Of a DNA stretch of 64,000 nt, positions 25,073 through 33,363 are shown one piece after another. Position 1 is the first letter of the stretch. Each line of letters starts with the position of its first letter. Where the stretch lies: the NCBI GenBank assembly GCA_031082005.1, contig JAVHLR010000001.1, forward strand, positions 811,251 to 875,250, given 5' to 3'. Made by a program: the position numbers and the translations under genes. Source of the stretch: Patescibacteria group bacterium (GTDB lineage Bacteria; Patescibacteriota; Patescibacteriia; 2-12-FULL-60-25). Under the pieces are notes generated by a model that saw only the letters and a list, made by a program, of their open reading frames with translations, did no database searches and was not told where the DNA came from.

Positions 25073-25315
25073 TTATCCCTTCACCTTCAAACCCAACGCT
25101 TCTTCCAACGCAGCTTTATTCCATCCCACGATGACCGCACTGTCGATCTCGATTACAGGTACGCCCATCTGGCCAGACTTCTTGACCATCTCATTGGCTG
25201 CCGCCGGATCCGCAGCTACATCGACATCCGTGAAAGCAATGCTTTTCTCCTTCAAGAAATCCTTGACGAGCTTGCAGTACGGACAAGTGGGTGTTGAATA
25301 TACTTTGACTTTCAT
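25073..25315 (-). CDS. Glutaredoxin
   Basis: This 80-residue thioredoxin-fold protein has the CPYC active site (C11, C14), the cis-Pro segment MGVPVIEID and a C-terminal helix. It is of the small Grx/NrdH type and reduces disulfides or recycles peroxiredoxins. It lies convergent to ahpC. Confidence 0.93.
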   Translation of the reverse strand: MKVKVYSTPTCPYCKLVKDFLKEKSIAFTDVDVAADPAAANEMVKKSGQMGVPVIEIDSAVIVGWNKAALEEALGLKVKG

Positions 25316-25436
25316 ATTTTGCGAAGTGCTCTATGCCGCTTATTATAGCACACCACACCCATAGATATTTATCCACAGGCAAAAAAACACACGACCGCAT
25401 AAGTATCCAATCTTTTTTCCACCTCTCTCCAGGACT

Positions 25437-26942
25437 TTAAACCCCTTCCAACCACTTCGCCAATAATCTAACCCCATACCCCGACGCCCCATACGGCTGA
25501 TCAGGTCGTGATTCTTTTTCCGTGTACGACGGACCGGCGATGTCTAGATGCGCCCAGGGAGTATCACCCACGAATACTTTCAGGAAAAAAGCCGCGCTGA
25601 TGGTGCCCGCTTGCCCGCGTGCTCCGACATTTTTTATGTCAGCGATCTTTGATTTGATGTGTTCGTTATACGGCTCATACAACGGCAACTCCCACAACGG
25701 TTCGCCCGTCTCACGCGCCGCTTTCAATAGACGATCGGCCAGCTTCCCGTTATTCGACATGAGCCCTGCAATCTCTTCGCCCAACGCCACGACACAAGCT
25801 CCGGTCAACGTAGCCAAATCGACGATCACATCAGGTTGTAACGTCTTGGCGTACGACAACGCATCAGCCAAGGTGATGCGCCCTTCGGCGTCCGTATTCA
25901 ACACCTCGATCGTCGTGCCATCCATCGCCTTCAGCACATCTCCAGGACGATAAGCGCCTGTCCCCGGCATGTTCTCCACGGCCAAAAAAATACCATGCAC
26001 TTCGACGTTGGGATTCAATTTAGGTAACGCCTTGAACAATCCGATGACCGAAGCGGAACCTGCCATATCGATCTTCATCGTCGTCATGGAATCGCCCGGT
26101 TTGATGTTCAATCCGCCCGAATCGAAAGTCACAGCCTTACCCACGATAGCGACCTTCTTTTTGGCGTTCTTGGGCTTATAGACCAGATGCACTCCGACCG
26201 GCTCGTGTGCCGAACCCTGCCCGACGGCCAAAGCCGCTATCATCCCGAGCTTTTCCATCGCCATCTTGTCCAATACTTTTATGCTGACGCCTTTGCCGGC
26301 GATTTTCTTCGCCGCTTCAAGCAAATCTTGAGGTGTCATATGCGCCGACGGCGTATTCACCAAGTCGCGTGCGTAATTCGTAGCGTCAGCCAAAATCTCT
26401 CCCCGCTCAAAAGCATCTGCCGCGGACTTCAGGGTTCTGGCTTCCGTCTCGCACACCCAAACGTCCTTCAACTCGTGAGGCGGTTTATCTTTCTTCTTAA
26501 GCGCACCGTGATAAACATGAAAGCGATACGCGGAAAGCACCAAGCCTTCAGCTAGCGCCTGCGCTACGGCTTTCACTTCGAGACCACCCAATCCGGCTCC
26601 ATGCAGGACTGTCGAGACTGTTTCTGATCTGGTCTGCATCGCGAGTTTGACGATATGCCCGCCGATCTTTCTGACCGCATCAGTATCGAAATTTTTCTTG
26701 TCTCCCAAGCCGATGACGGCTACGCGTTTGGCTTTGATCTTGCCCAACGTCGGAAAAACCATGATTTGCCCCAGCTTCCCCTCAAAATGGTCCTGACCGA
26801 TCAATTGCGCGATCGCACCGTCCAATGCTTTATCCGCCGCGCCTGTCGCGCCCGCCGGCTTCGTCACGCCCTGGAACAGATTCACGACCAATAGATCGCA
26901 GGCCTGATCCATGATGTCCTTCTGTCGTAGTTCTATCTTCAT
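25437..26942 (-). CDS. pepA: Leucyl aminopeptidase (M17 family)
   Basis: This 501-residue protein has the family's two-domain plan. The dimetal catalytic part shows VTFDSGGLNIKPGDSM and the signature NTDAEGRITLADAL. It releases N-terminal residues from peptides in the cytoplasm and may also bind DNA as PepA does. The start at 26942 gives MKIELRQKDIMDQ, a plausible N-terminus. Confidence 0.97.
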   Translation of the reverse strand: MKIELRQKDIMDQACDLLVVNLFQGVTKPAGATGAADKALDGAIAQLIGQDHFEGKLGQIMVFPTLGKIKAKRVAVIGLGDKKNFDTDAVRKIGGHIVKLAMQTRSETVSTVLHGAGLGGLEVKAVAQALAEGLVLSAYRFHVYHGALKKKDKPPHELKDVWVCETEARTLKSAADAFERGEILADATNYARDLVNTPSAHMTPQDLLEAAKKIAGKGVSIKVLDKMAMEKLGMIAALAVGQGSAHEPVGVHLVYKPKNAKKKVAIVGKAVTFDSGGLNIKPGDSMTTMKIDMAGSASVIGLFKALPKLNPNVEVHGIFLAVENMPGTGAYRPGDVLKAMDGTTIEVLNTDAEGRITLADALSYAKTLQPDVIVDLATLTGACVVALGEEIAGLMSNNGKLADRLLKAARETGEPLWELPLYEPYNEHIKSKIADIKNVGARGQAGTISAAFFLKVFVGDTPWAHLDIAGPSYTEKESRPDQPYGASGYGVRLLAKWLEGV

Positions 26943-26965
26943 ATCGGATTACTTTAGTAAAGAAG

Positions 26966-26996
26966 CATCCCGGGCGCAACCTTTGCGCCCGGGATG
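26966..26996 (-). terminator. GC-rich hairpin between the HAD gene and pepA
   Basis: CATCCCGGGCGCA pairs with TGCGCCCGGGATG around a 5-base loop. It starts just after the HAD gene stop at 27007. No good U-run follows on the minus strand. Confidence 0.6.
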
Positions 26997-27006
26997 GGAT
27001 AGCGAC

Positions 27007-27822
27007 TCAAATCTTAAGATTGATTCCGTGTTCGAGCCTGAAAGCATCGATGCGACGCCGGAAGGCATTGGCCAGGTCAAGAGGCATCATGTCCCAAAGC
27101 TGTGGACGATGGATCGCCCCATCCTTGCACCGGTACATGTGGACCACATCCTTCTTCTCCGCGACGATGGGCCAGCCTTTCGTTTCGGCCAACGAGGTCA
27201 GCTCAGCATCAGGATTGAACGCGATGAAGTGTCCGACGACTTCGCCCATCTTACCGTCCAAAAAGCTGTCACCGACAGCAGTGCATTCCGGCAGGTCCCA
27301 TCCCTCAGCCTCCGCCATCTCCAGGATGATCTCATCCTTACGATGGCTGCACACGTCCGGCTTGCCGCCGGTGAAGTATCCGTTCTCTTGAGGATGACGG
27401 GTGCCGCGCCAACGCTGCACTCCCTTAGTCTTGGCGAAAGCCGCGACCGCCTGCTCGATCGAACCCGAAAGGATGATGGGCTCGATATTGACGTCGCGTG
27501 CCGCCTGCATCAGGAGCTCGGTGAACAGATGGACTTTGTCGGCGTTGCGCTGCACGGCACACTCTGCGACGAACTCCGCATCAGACACCCGCACGCCGCG
27601 GAGCCGCTCCTCGCCCTGATAGGCTTCGACCTGCGCGCTGACCCATTCACCGAACGGCCTGCGCCGGCTCTTGTAGTCCGAACGCTGCCTTAGGGCTTTG
27701 GACTGGACGATCTTGGGCAAGACCCCGTGGTAAACCGCTTGGCTGATCCATGCATCATACATCTGCCAACGCAAGCATGTCCCGTCAAGATCAAAAACCA
27801 CCTTACGCTTCTGTGTAGTCAT
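27007..27822 (-). CDS. HAD-superfamily phosphatase (SerB-like)
   Basis: This 271-residue protein shows HAD motif I (VFDLDGTCLRW), motif II (IILSGSIEQ) and motif IV (AVGDSFLDGKM). The helical cap between motifs I and II is of the SerB/HAD-IB type. The substrate is not clear. It has a clear ribosome site (GAGGTGA, 4 bases before ATG) and a promoter at 27848-27876. A second, shorter SerB-like protein is encoded at 45177. Confidence 0.88.
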   Translation of the reverse strand: MTTQKRKVVFDLDGTCLRWQMYDAWISQAVYHGVLPKIVQSKALRQRSDYKSRRRPFGEWVSAQVEAYQGEERLRGVRVSDAEFVAECAVQRNADKVHLFTELLMQAARDVNIEPIILSGSIEQAVAAFAKTKGVQRWRGTRHPQENGYFTGGKPDVCSHRKDEIILEMAEAEGWDLPECTAVGDSFLDGKMGEVVGHFIAFNPDAELTSLAETKGWPIVAEKKDVVHMYRCKDGAIHRPQLWDMMPLDLANAFRRRIDAFRLEHGINLKI

Positions 27823-27847
27823 GGGTCACCTCAAAAAGTACTCACGG

Positions 27848-27890
27848 AGTAAACCAAAAAACGGGCGCATGGTCAATACCCTGCACCCGT
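27848..27890 (-). promoter_or_regulatory. Promoter of the HAD gene nested in the VKOR-DsbA terminator
   Basis: On the minus strand ACGGGTGCA and TGCGCCCGT (8 of 9 paired) form a hairpin followed by TTTTTT, terminating the VKOR-DsbA gene that ends at 27908. The loop contains the -35 TTGACC (27871-27876). The T-run lies in the 17-base spacer before the -10 TTTACT (27848-27853). Confidence 0.78.
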
Positions 27891-27907
27891 CTGAATTCGA
27901 TTTTCAC

Positions 27908-29029
27908 CTATTTTTTTAATTCGTCGTCGATCAATTCCTTGAACTGCTCGTAGGTGGGGATGCCTCCCAAGACCTGATCATTGAAGAAAATCGTGGGCGT
28001 TGAATCGACGCCCAAAGCCTCGCCAGCTTTACGGTCAGCGACTACCCTATCCGCCGCCGTCGGATCGTCCAAACAGGCATTGAATTTTTGTTTGTCGATG
28101 CGCAATGCCTCTGCATACCTCACAAGATCAGCGCGCGTAAGATTCTCCTGATTGAGCAAAGCCGCATCGATGAATTCAAGGTACTTCCCTTCACGTCTGG
28201 CGCACTCTGCGGCGATACCCGCGCCTTTTGAATTCGCATGGATCTCGGGGAGGATGAAAATCCGTGATGCAAATTTGACACGATCCTTATATTCATCCTT
28301 AATCCGTTTCATCGTGGGGAAAAACGCCTTACAGCCCGGACACTCCAGATCCAGATATTCCACGATCGTCACGCTCGAAGTCGCCGGTCCTTCGTACGGC
28401 AAATCAGCCGGAAGGATGTCGTTCAACGTCGGTGTTGAATTGCCGGAAAGCAACGAAGGCAACGCCCCACCCACGCGATCCGTCAGCAACAGCCACAAAG
28501 CCAACCCGCCGACCACGATAGCGGCTGCGATTGATATGAACACAACCTTCAATTCGCGCAAGATGAGATTCTCCGGAAGATGCTCCTCACCTTCAAAAAA
28601 CGAAAGGATGAAAAGAATCGTCGCGCTGACGGCGGAAAGAAGGCACCAGGTGCAATACGCACGTATCTCGAACGTCTGCACCAGCGTCAGGAAGCCTGAT
28701 TCGATGAAGCCGAAAAAAGTGGCGAGCAACATCACGTTCTTCCAGAATTCAGGTTTATGCCGCGGCGTGTATGTCCGGATGACGAGCGCAACCAAAATCG
28801 CCCCGTAAAACACCAAACCTAGTATCGGTCGAGGGATACCGAAAGACGTGGCCCAAGACGAGGCCCTGACCACATCGCATCCCGAGACTATCCCGCAGAC
28901 TATCGGCGCGCCGGTCAGGTACGTGATCGACAAATAAGTCGAGGCGAACAGACCGATCAAGGACGTCCAAAGCATCAGACGATGCACCCAAATCATTTTC
29001 GCGACAGGTATTGTCTTCAGATATCTCAT
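27908..29029 (-). CDS. VKOR-DsbA fusion, disulfide bond formation protein
   Basis: The product has 373 residues from the ATG at 29029, which has a ribosome site (AAAGGGA). The N-terminal half is a vitamin K epoxide reductase domain with four or five membrane helices, loop cysteines (VCGIVSGC) and the quinone-side CTWC pair. The C-terminal half is a periplasmic DsbA-like thioredoxin domain with the active site CPGC (EYLDLECPGCKAFFP). The fusion oxidises secreted proteins and passes electrons to quinone. It fits the many Cys-rich surface proteins here, such as the one at 6055. Confidence 0.95.
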   Translation of the reverse strand: MRYLKTIPVAKMIWVHRLMLWTSLIGLFASTYLSITYLTGAPIVCGIVSGCDVVRASSWATSFGIPRPILGLVFYGAILVALVIRTYTPRHKPEFWKNVMLLATFFGFIESGFLTLVQTFEIRAYCTWCLLSAVSATILFILSFFEGEEHLPENLILRELKVVFISIAAAIVVGGLALWLLLTDRVGGALPSLLSGNSTPTLNDILPADLPYEGPATSSVTIVEYLDLECPGCKAFFPTMKRIKDEYKDRVKFASRIFILPEIHANSKGAGIAAECARREGKYLEFIDAALLNQENLTRADLVRYAEALRIDKQKFNACLDDPTAADRVVADRKAGEALGVDSTPTIFFNDQVLGGIPTYEQFKELIDDELKK

Positions 29030-29054
29030 AACTTTTCCCTTTGATACACGATAA

Positions 29055-29687
29055 TCAATCATTATTCGGACACTTCGCCGTATTCCATAAGCCACGCCCT
29101 GCCATCTTGGCATCATTTTCCAGATCCTTCAACTCCTGCTTCCTCAAAGGATTCAAAGGAAAAGAAAGATAGGCATAAGCATAGCCTTCACGCACCATAT
29201 GGGCGTTCAGATCGGTCCCATCATCCAAAAAGACATTACGCAGCAGCCTGCCATATTTATCCTGTTCGTCGGCTTGTGGATCGGCCTCAAGACGGACACG
29301 TTTCCCTTCAGCCAGTTCATGCATCTTGGCTGATGCCTCCTTCCCATAGCACTCCACGGTTTTACGCGGATCGACCGTTTCGGGAGTATTGATGCCGAGC
29401 ATGCGTATCTTGCGCGCCTTATCGTCTTCATCGATCTTCACCTCAAGCGTATCTCCATCCACGACCTTGGTCACTGACGCGTTCGTCTCAAGTTTCACCA
29501 CGGCCGCAGGGAGCGAAGACGACACTACACCCCCTGTCTCCGACGACGGCATCGGTTGCGGGACGATCGTCACCGTATCACCGACAACAGGGCTTATCTT
29601 GAATTGACCGCTTGAATAACCATAAGCCAAGTCACCGAACGCCAGCAGCAACAGAATCCCCAAAAAATAGAACAGTCTTTTCTGCAT
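29055..29687 (-). CDS. Secreted thermonuclease (SNase family)
   Basis: The product has 210 residues from the ATG at 29687. A hydrophobic signal or anchor (RLFYFLGILLLLAFGDLAYG) is followed by a linker and a staphylococcal-nuclease domain. Catalytic elements are VVDGDTLEV, IRMLGINTPE and DKYGRLLRNVF. It cuts DNA or RNA outside the cell with calcium. For an organism with reduced biosynthesis it could supply nucleotides, which is inference. Confidence 0.93.
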   Translation of the reverse strand: MQKRLFYFLGILLLLAFGDLAYGYSSGQFKISPVVGDTVTIVPQPMPSSETGGVVSSSLPAAVVKLETNASVTKVVDGDTLEVKIDEDDKARKIRMLGINTPETVDPRKTVECYGKEASAKMHELAEGKRVRLEADPQADEQDKYGRLLRNVFLDDGTDLNAHMVREGYAYAYLSFPLNPLRKQELKDLENDAKMAGRGLWNTAKCPNND

Positions 29688-29766
29688 ATGCGACATGATA
29701 ACCGTCTTTCGGCTAATTTGGTAGCGCGATGTTCTTTCTTCGTCGCACATGATGTAACATCACCCC

Positions 29767-30120
29767 ATGGGCAAAGAACACGTCAAAGACATACGGATAG
29801 AGGGACCAAAACCCCCTTCCGACGATTTCGAGACCGCGATCTTCTCCGCGGAAATCGGAGAATGTCCAGGTATAGATCTTCACGGCTTAAGCGCAGACTC
29901 CGCACTGCACGAACTCGACAGTTTCATGCACCAAGAGCTGATGCGCGGATCCGAAGTCATAAAGATCATCCACGGCAGAGGCGAACAAGTCCTGCGTCGC
30001 GCCGTCCACTCATGGCTCGAAGAGCAAAAACGACTTGATCTGGTTGCACTCTATCGTGATGCCCAAAGCCCAGGCCAACAGAATGCCGTGACCTACGCCG
30101 CATTGCACAGGTTGAAATAG
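29767..30120 (+). CDS. Smr-domain protein
   Basis: This 117-residue protein has the Smr signature GIDLHGLSADSALHELDSF followed by IKIIHGRGEQVLRRAV. Smr domains, as in the MutS2 C-terminus, are nucleases that cut DNA or mRNA on stalled ribosomes. A -10-like TAACAT ends 6 bases before the ATG, suggesting a leaderless mRNA. It is divergent from the nuclease gene. Confidence 0.9.
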   Translation: MGKEHVKDIRIEGPKPPSDDFETAIFSAEIGECPGIDLHGLSADSALHELDSFMHQELMRGSEVIKIIHGRGEQVLRRAVHSWLEEQKRLDLVALYRDAQSPGQQNAVTYAALHRLK

Positions 30121-30138
30121 CCGAACGCAGAGTCTCCG

Positions 30139-31005
30139 TCATTTCATCGCCGACACCAAAAGATCAAGCGCCGCTTCAGCCAACAGGTGGCTTTTATGAT
30201 CAAAATAGCAATCGACGGAATCCACTTCTGGCGTCAGTTTCGCGTGCAAAGCCAACAAATCGAAAGTATGGCTTACCGTCGCCGCCACCGACCGGGCTTT
30301 CGCTTTCTTGAGGACCGATGCCGCTGCCTTCAACGTCTCGCCGCTGTCTGCCATATCGTCGACCAACAAAATGCGTGCGTCTTTGACTTTCGTCCCACTG
30401 GGCAATTTCGCAAGCACCTTCCGTCCCACGCGCTTCTTCTCTATGACGATAAACGGCACGCCGAGCCTGTCCGCCGCTAAAGAGGCACGCGAAACCGCAC
30501 CATGATCCGGCGCCGCGACTAAATCGATTTTTTCCTCGACCTCGATCCCCTGCCAAGGCAACACGTCCTCCAGCTTGCCTTTGAACGATTCCACGAAGGC
30601 TTCGCTATGCGCATCCAACGTCACGATACTGTCGAACATGGCGGACAGGAGCTTCCCGACCATCAGCCCGGTTGCTTCATCACCCGGACGCGTCGGACGA
30701 TCCTGACGGCCATAAGCTATCCACGGCGCGATCAAGCTAAGTCGCCGTACGCCCGCATGACGCAATCCGTGGGCCAAAGACAACACACGGAATAGCGATT
30801 TAGGCGCCTCCCAAATATTCGCCACGACCAACGCTGAATGCGACACCTTGGCCGGACCAATCAGTTTCATCTCCCCGCGGCGATATTCGCCTTCTTCTAC
30901 GAACTGCGGTTCGATCCCGAGTTTTTTCGCGCAAGCCAGGACTAGTTTCGACTCATCACCGAATCCGACGACATTTATTTTTTTCATAGTATATTTTTTC
31001 ATCAT
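30139..31005 (-). CDS. prs: Ribose-phosphate pyrophosphokinase-like protein
   Basis: The 288 residues hold two PRTase-like domains in the Prs plan. APWIAYGRQDRPTRPGDEATG matches the ATP-binding flexible-loop region. ILLVDDMADSGETLKAAA is the PRPP loop. It is somewhat shorter than typical Prs (about 315) and divergent. It would make PRPP from ribose 5-phosphate. Its ATG overlaps the TGA of the phosphoribosyltransferase gene (ATGA); a second ATG six codons later is possible. Confidence 0.85.
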   Translation of the reverse strand: MMKKYTMKKINVVGFGDESKLVLACAKKLGIEPQFVEEGEYRRGEMKLIGPAKVSHSALVVANIWEAPKSLFRVLSLAHGLRHAGVRRLSLIAPWIAYGRQDRPTRPGDEATGLMVGKLLSAMFDSIVTLDAHSEAFVESFKGKLEDVLPWQGIEVEEKIDLVAAPDHGAVSRASLAADRLGVPFIVIEKKRVGRKVLAKLPSGTKVKDARILLVDDMADSGETLKAAASVLKKAKARSVAATVSHTFDLLALHAKLTPEVDSVDCYFDHKSHLLAEAALDLLVSAMK

Positions 31006-31637
31006 TCTTTCCTGCCTTGTTCGAGTAGCCTCAAGACTTCCTCATCTTCGACCTGCGGAAAATCCCGATAGAACTGTCCGACCGATCCATACCGCTCCGG
31101 TTCGTCCAAGGCGATGACTTCATCGGCTTCCTGGCGCAGATACGCCAACGTCTCGGCTGCTCCGTTCGGCACAGCGACGACGATCTTCGCTGCGCCTCTC
31201 CCCTTAGCCGCAGCGATCGCTGCGCGCATAGTCAGACCGGTTGCGATCCCATCGTCGATCAACACGACTGTCTTCCCCTGCATATCAGGCAAATCCCTGT
31301 CTGGCCGATATCTCTTCACTCTCCGTTCGGCCTCTTTCGTCTGCTGCTCCACGATCTTATCCAAAGCGTCTTTATCGGTCGCGATGCGCTCGCTCTCGTT
31401 CCACACCGTCTCGCCCGTCTCCGCCAGAGCGCCGATCGCATATTCAGGATTATACGGCGCACCGATCTTTCGTGTGACTAAGACGTCGAACGGTATGCCA
31501 AGAGCTTTCGAGACTTCAGCGCCTAACACTGCGCCGCCGCGCGGCAGAGCCAACAACAAGACATCCGGATTGCCTTTATACCCTTCCAAGCTCCCCGCCA
31601 ACTGTGTCCCTGCGTTTCGCCTATCTTCGAAGATCAT
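31002..31637 (-). CDS. Phosphoribosyltransferase-domain protein (COG1926 type)
   Basis: This 211-residue PRTase has the PRPP loop VVLIDDGIATGLTMRAAI and an N-terminal LALPRGGAVLGAEVSKAL stretch typical of this family. The natural substrate of the family is not settled. Translational coupling to the Prs-like gene suggests that both handle PRPP. Confidence 0.88.
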   Translation of the reverse strand: MIFEDRRNAGTQLAGSLEGYKGNPDVLLLALPRGGAVLGAEVSKALGIPFDVLVTRKIGAPYNPEYAIGALAETGETVWNESERIATDKDALDKIVEQQTKEAERRVKRYRPDRDLPDMQGKTVVLIDDGIATGLTMRAAIAAAKGRGAAKIVVAVPNGAAETLAYLRQEADEVIALDEPERYGSVGQFYRDFPQVEDEEVLRLLEQGRKE

Positions 31638-31677
31638 ACTGCGTCAGTATACTTCGCTTTGGCGCTTACGGACAGAA

Positions 31678-31706
31678 TTGACGGGTTAACTTCGACTTGT
31701 TAAAAC
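31678..31706 (+). promoter_or_regulatory. Promoter of the 31723 gene
   Basis: TTGACG (31678-31683), 17-base spacer, TAAAAC (31701-31706). A strong Shine-Dalgarno site (CGGAGG) follows about 6 bases before the ATG at 31723. Confidence 0.65.
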
Positions 31707-31722
31707 CTACTCGGAGGTAGAG

Positions 31723-32193
31723 ATGGCCCAACCGATCAGACATGAACTTTCAGCAAAAGACCTCGTCTGGCTAGAGATGCTTTCCGCCAAAATATGGCAG
31801 AGGCACCAGACGGTGCAGCGCGCCAACTTGAGCGGCCACACGATGCGAAAAGATTACTGCACCGAAAAACGCAGTCTTACCAGACAAGAGTTCAAGCGTC
31901 TCGAAAGGCTCATCCGCGCACATGAGCTGCCCTGCACTCCCGGAAGCGGCGTCTTCGGCTTTGGCCTAAGCCTGACCATCTTTGCCCATTCGGCTTCGCC
32001 CGGAGTAAAACCCGACGCCCTCATCCGCATCACAGGCAAGCAACTCCCTCTCATGCTCTTTCCGGATACCCAGAGCGACGAGGGCAAAGTCTGGGAAATC
32101 TTTTCGTCCTTCACTCACACAGCGCGCAACCGCGAGCTCTTGAGCCTCTATGGCTTCGAGCCGCCTCGTGAACGCGAATACTACGAATACTGA
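31723..32193 (+). CDS. Protein of unknown function, 156 residues
   Basis: A soluble, basic protein with no signal or membrane segment. The N-terminal half is helical (LSAKDLVWLEMLSAKIWQRH, RQEFKRLERLIRAHELP). The C-terminal half has short strands. I recognise no domain. The gene is supported by a good promoter, a strong ribosome site and length. It is not adjacent to any operon partner. Confidence 0.8.
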   Translation: MAQPIRHELSAKDLVWLEMLSAKIWQRHQTVQRANLSGHTMRKDYCTEKRSLTRQEFKRLERLIRAHELPCTPGSGVFGFGLSLTIFAHSASPGVKPDALIRITGKQLPLMLFPDTQSDEGKVWEIFSSFTHTARNRELLSLYGFEPPREREYYEY

Positions 32194-32289
32194 AAGCCGG
32201 GGATGCTCCTCCCCGGCTTCGAGTCATCAGATTAAGGTATCGGCCAGGTTGACTTTAACGACGAATAATCATATTATTGGCCGGCATTC

Positions 32290-32361
32290 GGGGATCGTCT
32301 AATGGTAGGACAGCGGCCTTTGAAGCCGTGAATCTAGGTTCGAGCCCTAGTCCCCGAGCCA
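32290..32361 (+). tRNA. tRNA-Gln (anticodon TTG)
   Basis: A 72-base cloverleaf with a 7-base acceptor stem (TCGGGGA/TCCCCGA), anticodon loop CTTTGAA, T-loop TTCGAGC and encoded CCA. Confidence 0.97.
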
Positions 32362-32363
32362 GA

Positions 32364-32393
32364 CAAAACGCACCGCGCAAACGGTGCGTTTTG
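32364..32393 (+). terminator. Hairpin after tRNA-Gln
   Basis: CAAAACGCACCG pairs with CGGTGCGTTTTG over 12 bases around a 6-base loop, 2 bases after the CCA end. Confidence 0.8.
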
Positions 32394-32454
32394 CGCTGTA
32401 CGAAATATCGATGACATGCAACAATTGCTGCAATAACTAATTTAGTGAAAAAAT

Positions 32455-32685
32455 ATGCCAGAAAAATTCCCTGCGCCGCCTTCAGAACATTCTCCTCAAC
32501 AAAGCGACGAATCCAAGACCATGCAGCAGCTCGGTGAAATAGCTTTCTCCGAATCATCAGACTCCTTCAGCGCCGACGTAGCCCACCAGAGTTTAATGAT
32601 GGGTCATCATGCCAACGAAGCAGAATCCCGACGCATTCAGCGGGAATCCTACAAAAAGAATGAAGGGACTGAAACAAAAAAGTAG
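32455..32685 (+). CDS. Small acidic/polar protein of unknown function
   Basis: A 76-residue protein rich in Ser, Glu and Gln, probably largely disordered (MPEKFPAPPSEHSPQQSDES...) with one helix in the C-terminal half. No family recognised. Support comes from an open frame between a tRNA and a clear terminator at 32701-32729. No Shine-Dalgarno site. Confidence 0.55.
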   Translation: MPEKFPAPPSEHSPQQSDESKTMQQLGEIAFSESSDSFSADVAHQSLMMGHHANEAESRRIQRESYKKNEGTETKK

Positions 32686-32700
32686 CTATTCCCTTGAACA

Positions 32701-32729
32701 AAAAAGCATCCCCAGAAGGGGTGCTTTTT
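32701..32729. terminator. Bidirectional rho-independent terminator
   Basis: AAAAAGCATCCCC, loop AGAA, GGGGTGCTTTTT. It has A- and T-runs on both sides and lies between convergent genes ending at 32685 and 32731. Confidence 0.92.
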
Positions 32730-32730
32730 C

Positions 32731-32922
32731 TTATTTCAGGAAACTCATCAATCTCTTCACCATCTCCTGATGCTTTTTCTCATCATTCTCGATGTGTCGC
32801 ACGGCGTTCGCGAAGCCGTTGATTTTTGCCTCATGCAAGATCTTCTCGCAATTATCCTCTGCCACGACTTCCGCCTTCAAAGCCTCTTCGAGTATCAGTT
32901 CTAATCCTTCTTTTGAAGCCAT
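32731..32922 (-). CDS. Two-helix protein resembling half of a ferritin-like domain
   Basis: This 63-residue all-helical protein carries carboxylate/His spacing (AEDNCEKILHEA and ENDEKKHQEMV with an ExxH motif), as in one half of a rubrerythrin/ferritin four-helix bundle. It is too short to be a whole bundle. It begins 1 base after the stop of a gene whose product has a similar helical pair. The two may form a heteromeric bundle. This is inference from helix pattern only. Confidence 0.6.
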   Translation of the reverse strand: MASKEGLELILEEALKAEVVAEDNCEKILHEAKINGFANAVRHIENDEKKHQEMVKRLMSFLK

Positions 32923-32923
32923 A

Positions 32924-33232
32924 TTATTTTGCGTTCTCTAGGATATTATTCAACACATTCTTATGACCGGTACTTTCTTGGATCATGGTATTAAGCAATT
33001 CTCCGGCTTCCTTCTCATGCTCCCCGAAATACTTCATAAAGCCTTCGTCGTGGACCACCTTAAAATACGTAGTGATGAAATCCTCTTCATAGACCACACC
33101 CTGTCTGATCAGATCCTTCATGTGCGTCAAAGGGTCAGAAGATTCACCCGGCCCCGTGCTCCGACGGAAGTAGAACCAATAGACCAGAACAGCCACCACT
33201 GCGGCAAAAACTATGGACAAGGCGTAATACAT
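32924..33232 (-). CDS. Membrane-anchored helical protein, possible partner ferritin-like half
   Basis: This 102-residue protein has an N-terminal membrane helix (YYALSIVFAAVVAVLVYWFY) and then two predicted helices with EEDFITTYFKVVHDEG and EHEKEAGELLNTMIQESTGH. The Glu/His placement recalls ferritin-like di-metal sites. The gene is 1 base from the 63-residue gene. Metal storage or peroxide defence at the membrane would fit but is not shown. Confidence 0.6.
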   Translation of the reverse strand: MYYALSIVFAAVVAVLVYWFYFRRSTGPGESSDPLTHMKDLIRQGVVYEEDFITTYFKVVHDEGFMKYFGEHEKEAGELLNTMIQESTGHKNVLNNILENAK

Positions 33233-33363
33233 ATGTCCATAGGGTAAAGCCTTAAGCGATATTTGACAAATCGCACCTCCCGTCCTCCGCAGACGGACAG
33301 AGTCACGCGTGCGACTCGGGCATTTGCCCGGATGCCGATTATGAGGCTAAAATCAATGACGAC

